Position numbers and translations under genes: made by a program. Below are positions 1-9,141 of a stretch of 52,985 nt of DNA, one piece after another. Positions within the stretch are counted from its first letter, which is position 1; the number at the start of each line of letters is the position of its first letter. The stretch comes from Fibrobacteria bacterium (lineage in GTDB: Bacteria > Fibrobacterota > Fibrobacteria > UBA11236): contig JADGQO010000154.1 in NCBI GenBank assembly GCA_017881725.1, forward strand, positions 1 to 52,985, read 5' to 3'. The notes beneath the pieces are model-generated. The model had not been told where the DNA came from and did no database searches. It saw nothing but the letters and a program-made list of their open reading frames with translations.

Positions 1-272
1 TGGGTCAACCCGGAGGTTTCGATTTTCAAGGCCTTCATGGCCGTCTGCACCTTGGTGCGCTCCACGAGTTTAACGTCGCCGCCAGACATCAGCTCCGTGA
101 TCAGCATGTCGGGCATGCCGTCCACGAAGGAGTTGAATTCGCCGGTGTTGTTGATGATGTCCATCACGGCCAACAGACGGTCCTTCTTGGGCTCCGGAGC
201 GGCGGTGGCCAGGCCGGCGGAAGGCCGGCCGCAGTAGGCGTTGATAAGGAGTAGCATGATTAGATTGCGCAT
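1..272 (-). CDS. CsgG/LpoB-like secreted protein, 3' end cut by the window edge
   Basis: The reading frame is open from the ATG at 272 (minus strand) to the window edge, giving about 90 residues. A good ribosome site (GAGGAAC) lies just upstream. The product starts with a hydrophobic signal-like segment (RNLIMLLLINAYCG), then shows RLLAVMDIINNTGEFNSFVDG, followed by MPDMLITELMSGG and KLVERTKVQTAMKAL. This order (beta strand, NNTG, a helix ending in lost control of low-abundance regulators, VER) resembles the N-terminal part of CsgG / LpoB-type periplasmic lipoproteins, which support secretion pores or cell-wall synthases. The family call rests on pattern only, because the rest of the protein is missing. 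It lies 32 nt downstream of the barrel gene at 305-1384 and is probably co-transcribed with it. Confidence 0.6.
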   Translation of the reverse strand, partial: MRNLIMLLLINAYCGRPSAGLATAAPEPKKDRLLAVMDIINNTGEFNSFVDGMPDMLITELMSGGDVKLVERTKVQTAMKALKIETSGLT

Positions 273-304
273 GGTTGTTCCTCGCGTGATGGAATCGCGG
301 CCGA

Positions 305-1384
305 TCATTTCTTGAAGTAATTTCCGACGCGGTCGTACACGGTCGCCAGCGGCACGACGCCCACGAAGTTGGCGTGGATGCGCATATCGTCGTCATGCTT
401 TTCGAAGTCGTAATAATGGCGGATGCCGGAATCGATGCACAGCCAGTTGCGGAGATAATAGCGGATGCCCAGGTTGTTCTCCATGGCCTGATGGGTTTTG
501 ATGCCGCCGGCGGCGAGCTGGGACACGTCCGTGGGGGATAGCAACTTGAATTCGTACATGAACAAGGTTTTGGGACGGGTCTGCCAGGAAAGCCCGAGCC
601 AGGGATTGGCCTTGGTGGTTTTGAGCGGCGCGGACAAGGCCGGTTGGCCTTCGATGGAATTCACCTGATCGCGCAACACCTGTACGCCGGGATGGACGCT
701 GATCATGTTGCCGCCGATTTGGAAGGCCTTGGATAAGACCACTTCGTACATGTCCTCGTCCATGTCGTAGCGGATGGAGGATGCGACTGAGGGGGTGGGC
801 AAAGTATGAAAACCGGATCTCAGGTTTTTGCTGGCGGAGATGGACATGGCGGGCATATATTGCGACTCGCGCAAAAGGCCCAGCTTGAAATACCCCATCA
901 GGATTTTATCGGAAATGTCCTGGACGGTGTAGTATTCGTCCAGTTGGTAACCCAGTTCCATGATGCCGCCGAGGCCGATGGAAACGCTTCCCTTGATGCC
1001 GTCGGTGTTCATGTTCGCCAGGGTAGTCTGCAGGTTACCCTGCCCGCCGAAGCGCAGTTCGTAGGATTGCAAGGAGTACGCCGTGGGCATGGTGAACAGG
1101 CGCGGCAGCAGATAGGGATGCGAGGTTTCGATCATAGCCTCTTCCCCGCGGGCATCGGCCTCTTGGGACGCCGAGTTCAGATCCTTTTCGGCTCCTTCGT
1201 AATCGGGCTTGGCGGCGTGGTGGGACAGGGCGGACGGCTCCTCGCGGACGGACTGGGAATCCGTCATGGCATGGGAAGCGGGCGCGCTCTGCGTAGACGC
1301 GGTTTGCGCGGACGTGACAGCGGCTGCGGCCAGCAAGGCGGCGGCCAGGGTCAAATAACTTTTAATATGCGATTGCTTATCCAT
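305..1384 (-). CDS. Secreted outer-membrane beta-barrel protein, function unknown
   Basis: 359 residues. The ATG at 1384 was chosen because it has a GAGGAG ribosome site and begins a clean signal peptide (MDKQSHIKSYLTLAAALLAAAAVTSA); the frame stays open upstream but that part looks non-coding. After a low-complexity Ala/Ser/Asp-rich linker (about residues 27-85), the remainder alternates amphipathic strands and turns (YELRFGGQG, GSVSIGLGGIMELGYQL, MYEVVLSKAF, ENNLGIRYYLRNWL) as in outer-membrane barrels. It ends in an aromatic/basic tail (VGNYFKK). I recognise no specific family. It lies directly upstream of the CsgG-like gene, so the pair may act together at the envelope; that is inference. 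Confidence 0.65.
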   Translation of the reverse strand: MDKQSHIKSYLTLAAALLAAAAVTSAQTASTQSAPASHAMTDSQSVREEPSALSHHAAKPDYEGAEKDLNSASQEADARGEEAMIETSHPYLLPRLFTMPTAYSLQSYELRFGGQGNLQTTLANMNTDGIKGSVSIGLGGIMELGYQLDEYYTVQDISDKILMGYFKLGLLRESQYMPAMSISASKNLRSGFHTLPTPSVASSIRYDMDEDMYEVVLSKAFQIGGNMISVHPGVQVLRDQVNSIEGQPALSAPLKTTKANPWLGLSWQTRPKTLFMYEFKLLSPTDVSQLAAGGIKTHQAMENNLGIRYYLRNWLCIDSGIRHYYDFEKHDDDMRIHANFVGVVPLATVYDRVGNYFKK

Positions 1385-1804
1385 TTTTTTCTCCTCGGTT
1401 GGATGGCACAGGTATGCTGATGGAATCGCAAGCCCTGTGCCAGGACGATATCCTTCTGATTCGTCAGGATTCGCCGCAGAGACGGGATCTTCGCAGCCGG
1501 TCTGCGCAATGGTTTGCGCGGAATGCGCAGGTAACGTGTGAGTTACTCGCGAAAAATCCAAGAGAAAGATCGGAACCAGAAATTTGTGTGATTAATAAAA
1601 TTTTCGGATCCGGTTACCGAATGGATCAAGGCGAGCGTCTGAGGAAGATTCGGCTCCGGGAACCGGCCGATCCGGGATCCGCTCCCGACGCGGCCTACAG
1701 ATTGGTGGCGAGCTGATTCAGTTATTTCTTAACGGGCTCTAAGGCGGGAGAAATTTTTATTTTTCTAATTGCCCCGACATCGCTTTATAGAGTGGAAGAA
1801 AAAC
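1385..1804. other. Gene-free region between divergent genes
   Basis: About 420 nt between the minus-strand barrel gene and the plus-strand lipoprotein gene. An open frame crosses it (1399-1716, plus) but its translation is rich in Arg, Pro and Glu, has no recognisable domain and no ribosome site, so I do not call it. The region should hold the two divergent promoters; no strong -35/-10 pair stands out. The AT-rich stretch at 1745-1770 is the most likely promoter area for the lipoprotein gene. Confidence 0.4.
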
Positions 1805-2482
1805 ATGGTAAGAGAATCCATCAGAATATTTTGCATTTGCGCCGCTTCCTTTTGGGTGGGATGCACCAAAAACCTCATCGAAAAGGACGAGGGAAAGCGC
1901 TCGGTCTTAGTCGAAAAAGGTGTCTATGAATATCATTTAGGCACTGAGTTTTCCGGACCGGGTTCCGGAGTTTATACAATTCCTATCGACGGATTTACGC
2001 CGCGCCATCGCATTTCCGAGGATTGGGAGTGGGTCAATGTGCCCTTGCCGGTTTTTCGATATCGCTTCTTGAACAAACCTTCGTGTGAATTAGCGGCTGA
2101 TTTCGGGAGCTTTTTCGTGCCGTTTCTGTTCGCGGGCATCCAACAAAATAACGGCAGTCACGCGGTTTTGTATTTGCCCGATAATATCCTCGCCGGTTTG
2201 CACGGCATTTACCGGATGCCATACGCCTATCTCAAATTGATCCATAAAAGCGCCTTTCTTTTTTCGGATCATTCCGGCTATCTGACGAACACGGAATTGA
2301 GATTCGGCTTGCCTATGCCCGGCTTCTTCAGTTTGGAAGCGGGAATTAAATCGCAAGGAACGCATACCGATGATATCGCGTCGAAACAAGAATTAGCCGG
2401 CACGCTGAACTTGCATGTTAACGGGATGAAAATCGTTAACGGCACGAACGGTTTCCGAAAGTCAAAAAACACCCCGGCGTAA
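1805..2482 (+). CDS. Putative lipoprotein of unknown function
   Basis: 225 residues from the ATG at 1805, preceded by GGAAG at a suitable distance; the frame is open a further 12 codons upstream without a better start. The N-terminus (MVRESIRIFCICAASFWVGC) looks like a short lipoprotein signal with Cys at residue 20, though W at -3 is not ideal. The body has several strand-like stretches (VLYLPDNILAGLHG, NTELRFGLPMPGFFSLEAGIKS) of a type seen in small envelope barrels. No conserved family is recognised. Codon use is more AT-rich than its neighbours. The 3' end is followed 17 nt later by copy 1 of the intergenic repeat. Confidence 0.55.
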   Translation: MVRESIRIFCICAASFWVGCTKNLIEKDEGKRSVLVEKGVYEYHLGTEFSGPGSGVYTIPIDGFTPRHRISEDWEWVNVPLPVFRYRFLNKPSCELAADFGSFFVPFLFAGIQQNNGSHAVLYLPDNILAGLHGIYRMPYAYLKLIHKSAFLFSDHSGYLTNTELRFGLPMPGFFSLEAGIKSQGTHTDDIASKQELAGTLNLHVNGMKIVNGTNGFRKSKNTPA

Positions 2483-2485
2483 AAT

Positions 2486-2550
2486 CAGCGCGGATAGAGG
2501 CGCGGATCGACGCGGGCTCCGCGTTCTCGCACATCGGCCCTCCCGAGACG
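2486..2550 (+). repeat. Intergenic repeat, copy 1
   Basis: Core GCGCGGATCGACGCGGGCTC begins at 2500, 17 nt after the stop of the lipoprotein gene. The head of the core (GCGCGGAT) is present twice, starting at 2488 and 2500. The downstream half is diverged compared with other copies. Confidence 0.75.
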
Positions 2551-2682
2551 ATTTCCGAAAGAGATCAAACCCAGATTTCGGTCCCCTCGACCCTTACCGT
2601 ATGCCTTTAGAAACTATGGACTTAACCAGCCTCCGCGAACCCTGGCCCGGCCTTTTGCCACCAACCCAGCGGGGGGTTCCAC

Positions 2683-5600
2683 ATGCGCACACGAGAGGCG
2701 CGTTGTTTAAGGACATATTCAAAACAATATGTCGGTAAACAGCGCATCCTAACCGGGCTGATATTATCAGCCTTTTTGTCTGTTTTTCCCGGAAAAACCC
2801 CCGCCCAAACCGGCGGACCCCTGCCTTATGCCCCCATCGCCAATCCGCTGCCGGACACGATGGACCAGCTCTTCCGCGATTCCCTCAACATCAAGTTCTC
2901 AAAAATCCGCGTCAACCAGGCCGGATACCTGACCGGGGATCACAAATTTTTTTACACCGTCGGAACCACGGCCACGACTTTCCAAGTCATTAATGAAAGC
3001 AAAACCTCGGTCGCCACGGGAACTTTGACGGCCACGGGAAAATCCACTTCCGGACAACTTTCCATCCGCGCCAACTGGAACGCTTTCAAGGCGATGAATA
3101 CGCGCTATACCATGACGAGCCCCGTTTTTGCCGGCGCCGTTTCCGAAGGCGAAATTCCCATCGCCATCGCGCCGGGAAAATACCGCATCGTGGTCGGCGT
3201 CGACACCTCCTCGCCTTTCGTTGTCGATGATCGCGTGTATACCTGGGTCAAGGACGCCTTGCTGAAATTCTTCGGCGTGAACCGCGACGGCAATACGGAC
3301 TCGTGGTTCCATCCCGCCTCGCATATGAAGGACGGACCCAACGGCGACGGCACTTTGACGGGCGGCTGGTTCGATTGCGGCGATCATCTCCGGGAGTCCA
3401 TGACGCAAAGCTACGCCACGGCCATGCTCGGCTTGATGGCCGCGGCCATGCCCGATCGGGATGACGACGTGTACGGCAAAAACCAAAACGATACTTACCG
3501 GACGGACGGCGTGCCGGACATGCTCTATGAGTCCAAAATGGGCGTGGACTTTTTCATGAAGTCCTATGATCTGGCCAAAGGCGATATCAGCAAGATGGTG
3601 ACTTCCGTCGGCTATTTCGGGTGGGACCATGGCTGGTGGGGGCAACCGCAATTCCAGGACAACTTGCCGACCGAGCGCGGCGGTCCGGTGCGCGAGCTGC
3701 GCATCGAAGTCGGCGCGAACATCATGGGTCGCCTAGCCACGGGACTCGCTTGCTTCGCGAAGCAATATGCGTCCTTCGATAAAGCCTACGCAGATCGATG
3801 CTTGGCTGCGGCCAAAAACATGTACGCCTACGGCAAGGCCAATTTCAAGGCCTCCGGCTCCAGCGGCGCCTATCCCACCGAAACCAATATCAACGACGAC
3901 ATGGCCCTGGCCTCGGTCGCCCTTCTCTGGGCCACCCATGATACGACCTACAAGTTCGATCTGATCGAGAACCCCGCGCTGGGAAACAAAGGCAATCCCT
4001 ACTTCACCTACGGAACCTTTCCCGGCGGCTGGGTGGTGAACTCCAACAGCACCTTGCAAAAGGGCGGCACCAACACCTCCTATGCCAACGTGCATACCAT
4101 CACTTTGTGGGCGTTTTATAAAATGATTCTGAAGGATCCGGCGGTAGCCTTGGCCTGCGGCTTCGACGCGAAACAACGCCTGGACGCCATCGAAGACGTG
4201 ATCTTCATGGTCATCGACAACGTCAGTTGGCTGCAAGGCGGCACCGCCACCATCGACTTGCCGGGTACGACGCCGCAATTGTCCGGCGGACATACCTTGG
4301 CCTATGACCCCTTGTGGAAAATCAACACCAAGGCCGACGTGATTTGGGTTTGGAACCGGTATGTGGCCGGGAATACCGCCGAGCAATTCTGCTACTACGA
4401 CATCGCCAAGGATTTGCAAGGCGTGGCGCTTTCCAATACTCCCGCCACCACGGATTGGAAGGCCGATCAAGTGCGTCAATTGCTCGTGCGCCAATTGGAC
4501 TATATGCTGGGCGTCAATCCCTGGGACATCAGCATGATTTACGGCGTGGGATCGAAAAACTTCAACCATCCCCACCATCGCGGCGCCAATCCCGAAGGCA
4601 CCAACGTGCCGGGAGCGTTTTATAAATATCGGCCGCCGGTCGGTGCCCTGCAAGGCGGGTACCCTCCCGAAGGATCGAATGGCTCCGGACTCTATCCAGA
4701 GGACTGGGAGGTTTTCCAAAATTCCGAATCCTGCCTGGATGGAACCACCACCATGTTGTTCCCGGTGGTGGGCCTGTCGAAGCCGGACACAGTGCAGCAT
4801 CTGGACGTGCAGGTGCGCATCGAATATGTGGGCACGGATCACGCTATTATCGTGGTGCGGCAAAGCCGTTATGGAACCGCCACCATCCGCTACGGCACCG
4901 CTGCCACGGCGCTCAACTCCACCCAAGCCGGCGACTCGGCCGGTGTGGAACATCGCATCGTCCTCAAAGGCCTGACTCCCGGCACCATTTATTATTTCCA
5001 ATCCGAGGCGGTGGACTTGAAAGGCCGCGCGGGCCTCAACGACAACGGCGGCAACAAATTCATTTTCACCACGTTGGCCCAGCCTCCGGGCGCGGCGCAA
5101 ATCGGACAGGTGAAAGTTTGCAACGTCACCGACAAGACCGCGGAAATCCTCTGGTACACACCCAACGGCGCGTACGACAGTAAGGTCGTCTATGGCACGG
5201 GCAAACCGCCCACCACGATCCATGACGGCGACGTCACCGGGCATCCCGTCAAATTCCATTATGTGATCCTCGACAGCCTGAAGGAAAAAACCCAATACTG
5301 GTTCTACGTCGAGTCCAACGGCACTCGCGATGATAACCAAGGACAGTACTACACCTTCACGACCAAGATCATGCATGTGGATTTCGACATCCGCGCCTTG
5401 ACGTATAAAATCGATACGAAAACCTACTTGGGTTTCAACATCGTCAACCAGGACATCAAAAGTTATGACTCCCTCGACGTGCGCTTGTACATGCGCGCGA
5501 CCGACTCGCAAATGGCCGACTTCGGCGTGCGCGCGGATATCGGACAGGCCTATTTGTCTACGGGCTACCTGGATCCGACCAACGCCTTCAAGACCGCGCT

Positions 5601-7920
5601 GGATACTTTAATCCAAAGGCAAAAGCCCGTGCGCATGGACGAAACCTTCCAGGCCTCGGACAACACCTATATCTGGTACGTTTCCCTGCCCATGGGCAAC
5701 GCGCTGATGCAATCGGGCGCGCGCTTCCGCGTGGACGTGACCTTCGTGAAGCGCAATGAACACAATGATTTGCTCGACATGCCGTCCACCTATGTCCCGA
5801 CTTCCAAGGATTGGAGCTGGGCCAAGCATTCGCGTGCTGCGGGCGATCCGGTGGATTTCGGCGGCGTGCAACCGGGGACCAAGGAGGATGTGGACGATAA
5901 GTACGTGACCACCGAAGTGGATCAATACATCACTGTTTACCGCAAGGGCCAATTCGTCTGGGGCTATTCGCCTTCCTCCAAGGAGCAGGCCACCAAGGTC
6001 ACGAATTTCAAGATGACGACGCAAATCACTTCGCCGCTCAATAACCCGCCCGAGGATTACAAGAAGTTGGATCAGGCCGCCTCCACCGTGCAGATCAAGG
6101 GCACGGTATCGATCACGGATGCCGGCAAGCTGACGGATATCTGGGTCAACGGCGAGCGCCTCGCCAGCATCGCCCCGGTAACCGCCTACGACGCGAAAAA
6201 CAATATTTATAATCTGAACATTCCCATTAAGCTGAAGCCGGGTCCCAACGAAGTCGACATCACTTTGTTCGCCGGCGCGGATCCTTCCTGCCAAGGCTGC
6301 GTGGGCTGCGCGTTCGACGATCGCCATTTCTATTTGGAGTACAACAAAGCCAACGCTTTTCCCTCCGCGCTCCGGCTGTTGACGCCCGACGGCGCCTCCA
6401 CCGTGCCGCCGCTGGCGGTGATCGGGACGACGCAGTTCCTGGTCGAAGTCACGGATAAAAACGGCGACCTCACGGCCAACCCCGATCAATTGCAAGTGAT
6501 GGTGGCCAATCCCAATCAGGGGGATAGCCTGTCAGTCACTTTGACCGAGACGGGACCGCACACCGGCGTCTTCCAATCAACCGCGCCCATCCGCGTCCAA
6601 GACTTGCCTCCCTCCGCCACGGGCCCGGGGCAAATCGCCATGGCCGAGGGCGACAGCGTGTGGGTGACCTATGTGGATCCCACCGATGGCGAAGACTCCG
6701 CGCGCGCTTTCCTGTACACGCCCGCGACGTTCCCGCAAGCCGTATCCGGCTGGTACCTGGACACCGACGGCGACGGCGCGGTGGACAAAGCCGTGGTCAA
6801 TTATTCCATGCCCCTGAAGGCGCTTCCGGATTCCCTGCATCTCTGGTTCCCCAACGCGGCCGCCCAACAAACCTATGCCTCCGGGGCCGGCGGCTTTACG
6901 TTTCAAGGGACCCGCTTGGAGATCAAGCTGAATCCAATCTTCGCTGCAAACGTGACCAGTTTCACAGGAGACAATCGCAATTCCGGCCGATCCTTCCTCA
7001 CCTACGACGCCAAGCCCCATGTTTCCGCCTTCACCTTGGTCGATAGCGTGGGACCTGTCTTGACCCGCGCCGTCCTCGCGCCCTCGTCGGGACCGGGCCT
7101 TCCCGACACGCTGACGGTCACCTTCAGCGAACCGATCAATTATACCCGCGCCGAACCGCACCCGTTCCAAGGCCGTCAGTCAGCCGTTACCCATCCTGCC
7201 GCCGACATCACAGTGTTGGGCGCGCCGGACATCCAACCCTCACGTCTGACGCTATTGCTGGACGCGGGCTCCAAGCTCCTCCTCAATCCCGGTGACAGCC
7301 TTCGCATCGCTACAGGCATCGCCGATTTATCGGGGAACCGACCCTCCGCGGCCAATCGCTGGGTAATTGTGGAAGGCGACAAGCGCAAGCCGCCTGCGGT
7401 ATTGAACGTGGAGTGGAGCCCACGCATTTGGGATTCGCAACTTATGGGACTGGACGATAAGCCATTCGTGATTTCTACCCCTGATGGAGTCGGCAATTGG
7501 AGACCGGTACAAGGATCGGTCGGTAGCCTGTCGCGTAATTGCACTGGCGTCGATTGCGGGCAGGCCACCCCGGCAACCCCTGACGGCAGCGTAGCGGCGC
7601 CCTCGGTGCTGATTACCTTCGATCGGCCCTTCAAGTATTCCAGCGCCGTCTTCAGCAACCTGGGAGCATTCGTGGCGGGCATGGCCGGCCAGATGGATCC
7701 GGCTTTGCTCGACGGGAATGGCAGCGCCTCCGCGCCGATCCATGCGGATCCTAAAACCGGGTATTACCAGGTGCGTTTGATTTGGAATGGAAAATCCGTG
7801 ACCGGGGCCAGGGCGGGAACGGGCGCTTACATTTGGCGCCTCACCATATTGCCCATCGGCTCAGGACAACAGCCGGGATTTTCGATGGCGAAAAAGATCG
7901 GATTGCTGCGGAGGAACTAA
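2683..7920 (+). CDS. Giant modular GH9 cellulase with Fn3-like repeats and a FlgD/T9SS-like C-terminal domain
   Basis: 1745 residues, secreted; expected to cleave beta-1,4-glucan (endoglucanase or cellodextrinase activity). Order: signal segment with a long basic n-region (about 1-41), Ig-like N-terminal domain typical of GH9 (KIRVNQAGYL, about 70-180), GH9 catalytic domain (about 185-700), two Fn3-like domains (about 705-795 and 803-895), a long region with Ig-like modules and one possible binding module, and a C-terminal domain (WNGKS...GAYIWRL...KKIGLLRRN) resembling FlgD-Ig or T9SS C-terminal domains. Catalytic markers are present: DCGD at 231-234 (base Asp), HPHHR at 629-633, and Glu682 in NSESCLDG as probable acid. 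A G-rich ribosome site precedes the ATG. Typical GH9 enzymes are 500-900 residues, so more than half of this one is accessory. Substrate range and export route are inferred. Confidence 0.92.
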   Translation: MRTREARCLRTYSKQYVGKQRILTGLILSAFLSVFPGKTPAQTGGPLPYAPIANPLPDTMDQLFRDSLNIKFSKIRVNQAGYLTGDHKFFYTVGTTATTFQVINESKTSVATGTLTATGKSTSGQLSIRANWNAFKAMNTRYTMTSPVFAGAVSEGEIPIAIAPGKYRIVVGVDTSSPFVVDDRVYTWVKDALLKFFGVNRDGNTDSWFHPASHMKDGPNGDGTLTGGWFDCGDHLRESMTQSYATAMLGLMAAAMPDRDDDVYGKNQNDTYRTDGVPDMLYESKMGVDFFMKSYDLAKGDISKMVTSVGYFGWDHGWWGQPQFQDNLPTERGGPVRELRIEVGANIMGRLATGLACFAKQYASFDKAYADRCLAAAKNMYAYGKANFKASGSSGAYPTETNINDDMALASVALLWATHDTTYKFDLIENPALGNKGNPYFTYGTFPGGWVVNSNSTLQKGGTNTSYANVHTITLWAFYKMILKDPAVALACGFDAKQRLDAIEDVIFMVIDNVSWLQGGTATIDLPGTTPQLSGGHTLAYDPLWKINTKADVIWVWNRYVAGNTAEQFCYYDIAKDLQGVALSNTPATTDWKADQVRQLLVRQLDYMLGVNPWDISMIYGVGSKNFNHPHHRGANPEGTNVPGAFYKYRPPVGALQGGYPPEGSNGSGLYPEDWEVFQNSESCLDGTTTMLFPVVGLSKPDTVQHLDVQVRIEYVGTDHAIIVVRQSRYGTATIRYGTAATALNSTQAGDSAGVEHRIVLKGLTPGTIYYFQSEAVDLKGRAGLNDNGGNKFIFTTLAQPPGAAQIGQVKVCNVTDKTAEILWYTPNGAYDSKVVYGTGKPPTTIHDGDVTGHPVKFHYVILDSLKEKTQYWFYVESNGTRDDNQGQYYTFTTKIMHVDFDIRALTYKIDTKTYLGFNIVNQDIKSYDSLDVRLYMRATDSQMADFGVRADIGQAYLSTGYLDPTNAFKTALDTLIQRQKPVRMDETFQASDNTYIWYVSLPMGNALMQSGARFRVDVTFVKRNEHNDLLDMPSTYVPTSKDWSWAKHSRAAGDPVDFGGVQPGTKEDVDDKYVTTEVDQYITVYRKGQFVWGYSPSSKEQATKVTNFKMTTQITSPLNNPPEDYKKLDQAASTVQIKGTVSITDAGKLTDIWVNGERLASIAPVTAYDAKNNIYNLNIPIKLKPGPNEVDITLFAGADPSCQGCVGCAFDDRHFYLEYNKANAFPSALRLLTPDGASTVPPLAVIGTTQFLVEVTDKNGDLTANPDQLQVMVANPNQGDSLSVTLTETGPHTGVFQSTAPIRVQDLPPSATGPGQIAMAEGDSVWVTYVDPTDGEDSARAFLYTPATFPQAVSGWYLDTDGDGAVDKAVVNYSMPLKALPDSLHLWFPNAAAQQTYASGAGGFTFQGTRLEIKLNPIFAANVTSFTGDNRNSGRSFLTYDAKPHVSAFTLVDSVGPVLTRAVLAPSSGPGLPDTLTVTFSEPINYTRAEPHPFQGRQSAVTHPAADITVLGAPDIQPSRLTLLLDAGSKLLLNPGDSLRIATGIADLSGNRPSAANRWVIVEGDKRKPPAVLNVEWSPRIWDSQLMGLDDKPFVISTPDGVGNWRPVQGSVGSLSRNCTGVDCGQATPATPDGSVAAPSVLITFDRPFKYSSAVFSNLGAFVAGMAGQMDPALLDGNGSASAPIHADPKTGYYQVRLIWNGKSVTGARAGTGAYIWRLTILPIGSGQQPGFSMAKKIGLLRRN

Positions 7921-8119
7921 ACAGCGTTTCCAAAAGCAATGTGATGAAACAATATGTTATTTTTCCGTCACCTCTCCTGAACGACTCCAAATCCCAATTC
8001 TTATAAACTCATACTATCAAAAAGGTGGGTTACATCCTGACATTTTTTTACAGATTGGAAATAGGATTGAATTTACCTACTCTCTTGCTCTGCGCATTTT
8101 CAATTTTTAAGGGAGTACT

Positions 8120-9001
8120 ATGAAAATTACAGCTATTGCCACGTTAGCCTTGGCCGGATCGGCCTTTTGCTTGGACGAATATCTACCCGTGGAAAAAAGC
8201 AAACTCCAGGTGGATGTGGGTTATAATCTCCTCAAGCCCTCCGGAGCTTTTGATTCTTCCGGAAAAAGCCAGGATTTTGTTTCAGGCGAGAGCCGCACTT
8301 ACCATAGCATACCCTTGCAACTGAAGTACGGAATCATCCCTGGATTGGACGTCGAAGTTCTATGGGCATTTAATATCCAAAGCATGTCCTCACCCGCGAT
8401 TCCGGGGTTGATGGCCAAGATGGATTCCACCGCCAAGGGATTCGGTCAACCGGACATCGCCCTGAAATATGCGTTGATGGACATCGGCGTCGGCGCTTTC
8501 GTCGATTTCACTGTTCCCTTCGCCACCGGTGACTTCTCCGACCCCTATAGCCCGGCGATGGCGCTAAGTTTCGGAGCCGTTTACACCAAGCTCTTTGTTC
8601 CCCAGTTCAATCTTACGGCGTCGGCAAGCTACAGGCTGAACTTTGAAGGGGACGCCACCGTTTTTGACACGGCTACGTTCACCGAGGTCAAGGGTAAAGC
8701 GAAGGCCGGGAATGTATTCAGCGTTTACGCAAAACCTGAATTCAGATTCAACCAATTCGGCGGCGCGTATCTCGGATTGAAATACGCCATGATCGGGGAA
8801 TCCCAGGAAAGTGGAAAATCGATTTCCGGAACCGACGGTTATGCGTTTACCCTCGTTCCCGGTTGGAATGCCACCTGGCTACCCAATGTTTCCACCGAAG
8901 TGAATGTTCCTTACACCTTGGCTGGAAAGAACACAACTTCGGAATTCACGGCACCGGGTTGGGGCATCAGCGCCAAAGTGCACGTAACCTTGCCCAAGTA
9001 A
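8120..9001 (+). CDS. Outer-membrane beta-barrel protein (phenol-degradation MetA-like)
   Basis: 293 residues with a short signal peptide (MKITAIATLALAGSAFC) and ribosome site AAGGGAG. The mature part is built of alternating strands: QVDVGYNLLKPSG, HSIPLQLKYGIIPGLDVEVLW, FGQPDIALKYALMD, VGAFVDFTVPFATGD, YLGLKYAMIG, and ends GWGISAKVHVTLPK. The pattern 'GLDVEV...G.PDIALKYAL...P.ATGD' is characteristic of the MetA-pathway/transporter-like outer-membrane superfamily, a loose group without a proven common substrate. It stands alone between two cellulases and is closed by a strong terminator. A role in sugar or oligosaccharide passage is possible from context only. Confidence 0.7.
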   Translation: MKITAIATLALAGSAFCLDEYLPVEKSKLQVDVGYNLLKPSGAFDSSGKSQDFVSGESRTYHSIPLQLKYGIIPGLDVEVLWAFNIQSMSSPAIPGLMAKMDSTAKGFGQPDIALKYALMDIGVGAFVDFTVPFATGDFSDPYSPAMALSFGAVYTKLFVPQFNLTASASYRLNFEGDATVFDTATFTEVKGKAKAGNVFSVYAKPEFRFNQFGGAYLGLKYAMIGESQESGKSISGTDGYAFTLVPGWNATWLPNVSTEVNVPYTLAGKNTTSEFTAPGWGISAKVHVTLPK

Positions 9002-9028
9002 TCAACTTTTCGTTCACTTAGAAAAGCC

Positions 9029-9050
9029 AAGCCCCGCGTCAGCGGGGCTT
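9029..9050 (+). terminator. Rho-independent terminator
   Basis: Perfect 9-bp GC-rich stem (AAGCCCCGC / GCGGGGCTT) with loop GTCA, followed by ATTGTTT. It lies 28 nt after the outer-membrane gene. The flanks (A-rich upstream, T-rich downstream) would let it also stop transcription of the convergent GH9 gene on the minus strand. Confidence 0.85.
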
Positions 9051-9141
9051 ATTGTTTGCGGACTTTTGATTCCTTTTGATTCCACTCCGAATTCGATTCG
9101 GGTTTCGATCGAGAATTCGATCAGGCATCATCAGGCATCAT

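Noticed and set aside
1399..1716. Plus-strand frame of 105 codons in the divergent region
   Set aside because: No ribosome site, no conserved motif and an odd composition.
3733..5511. Long open frame on the minus strand (592 codons) inside the giant GH9 gene
   Set aside because: It is the opposite-strand shadow of a clear GH9 enzyme. Its translation is rich in His, Val and Gly with no domain.
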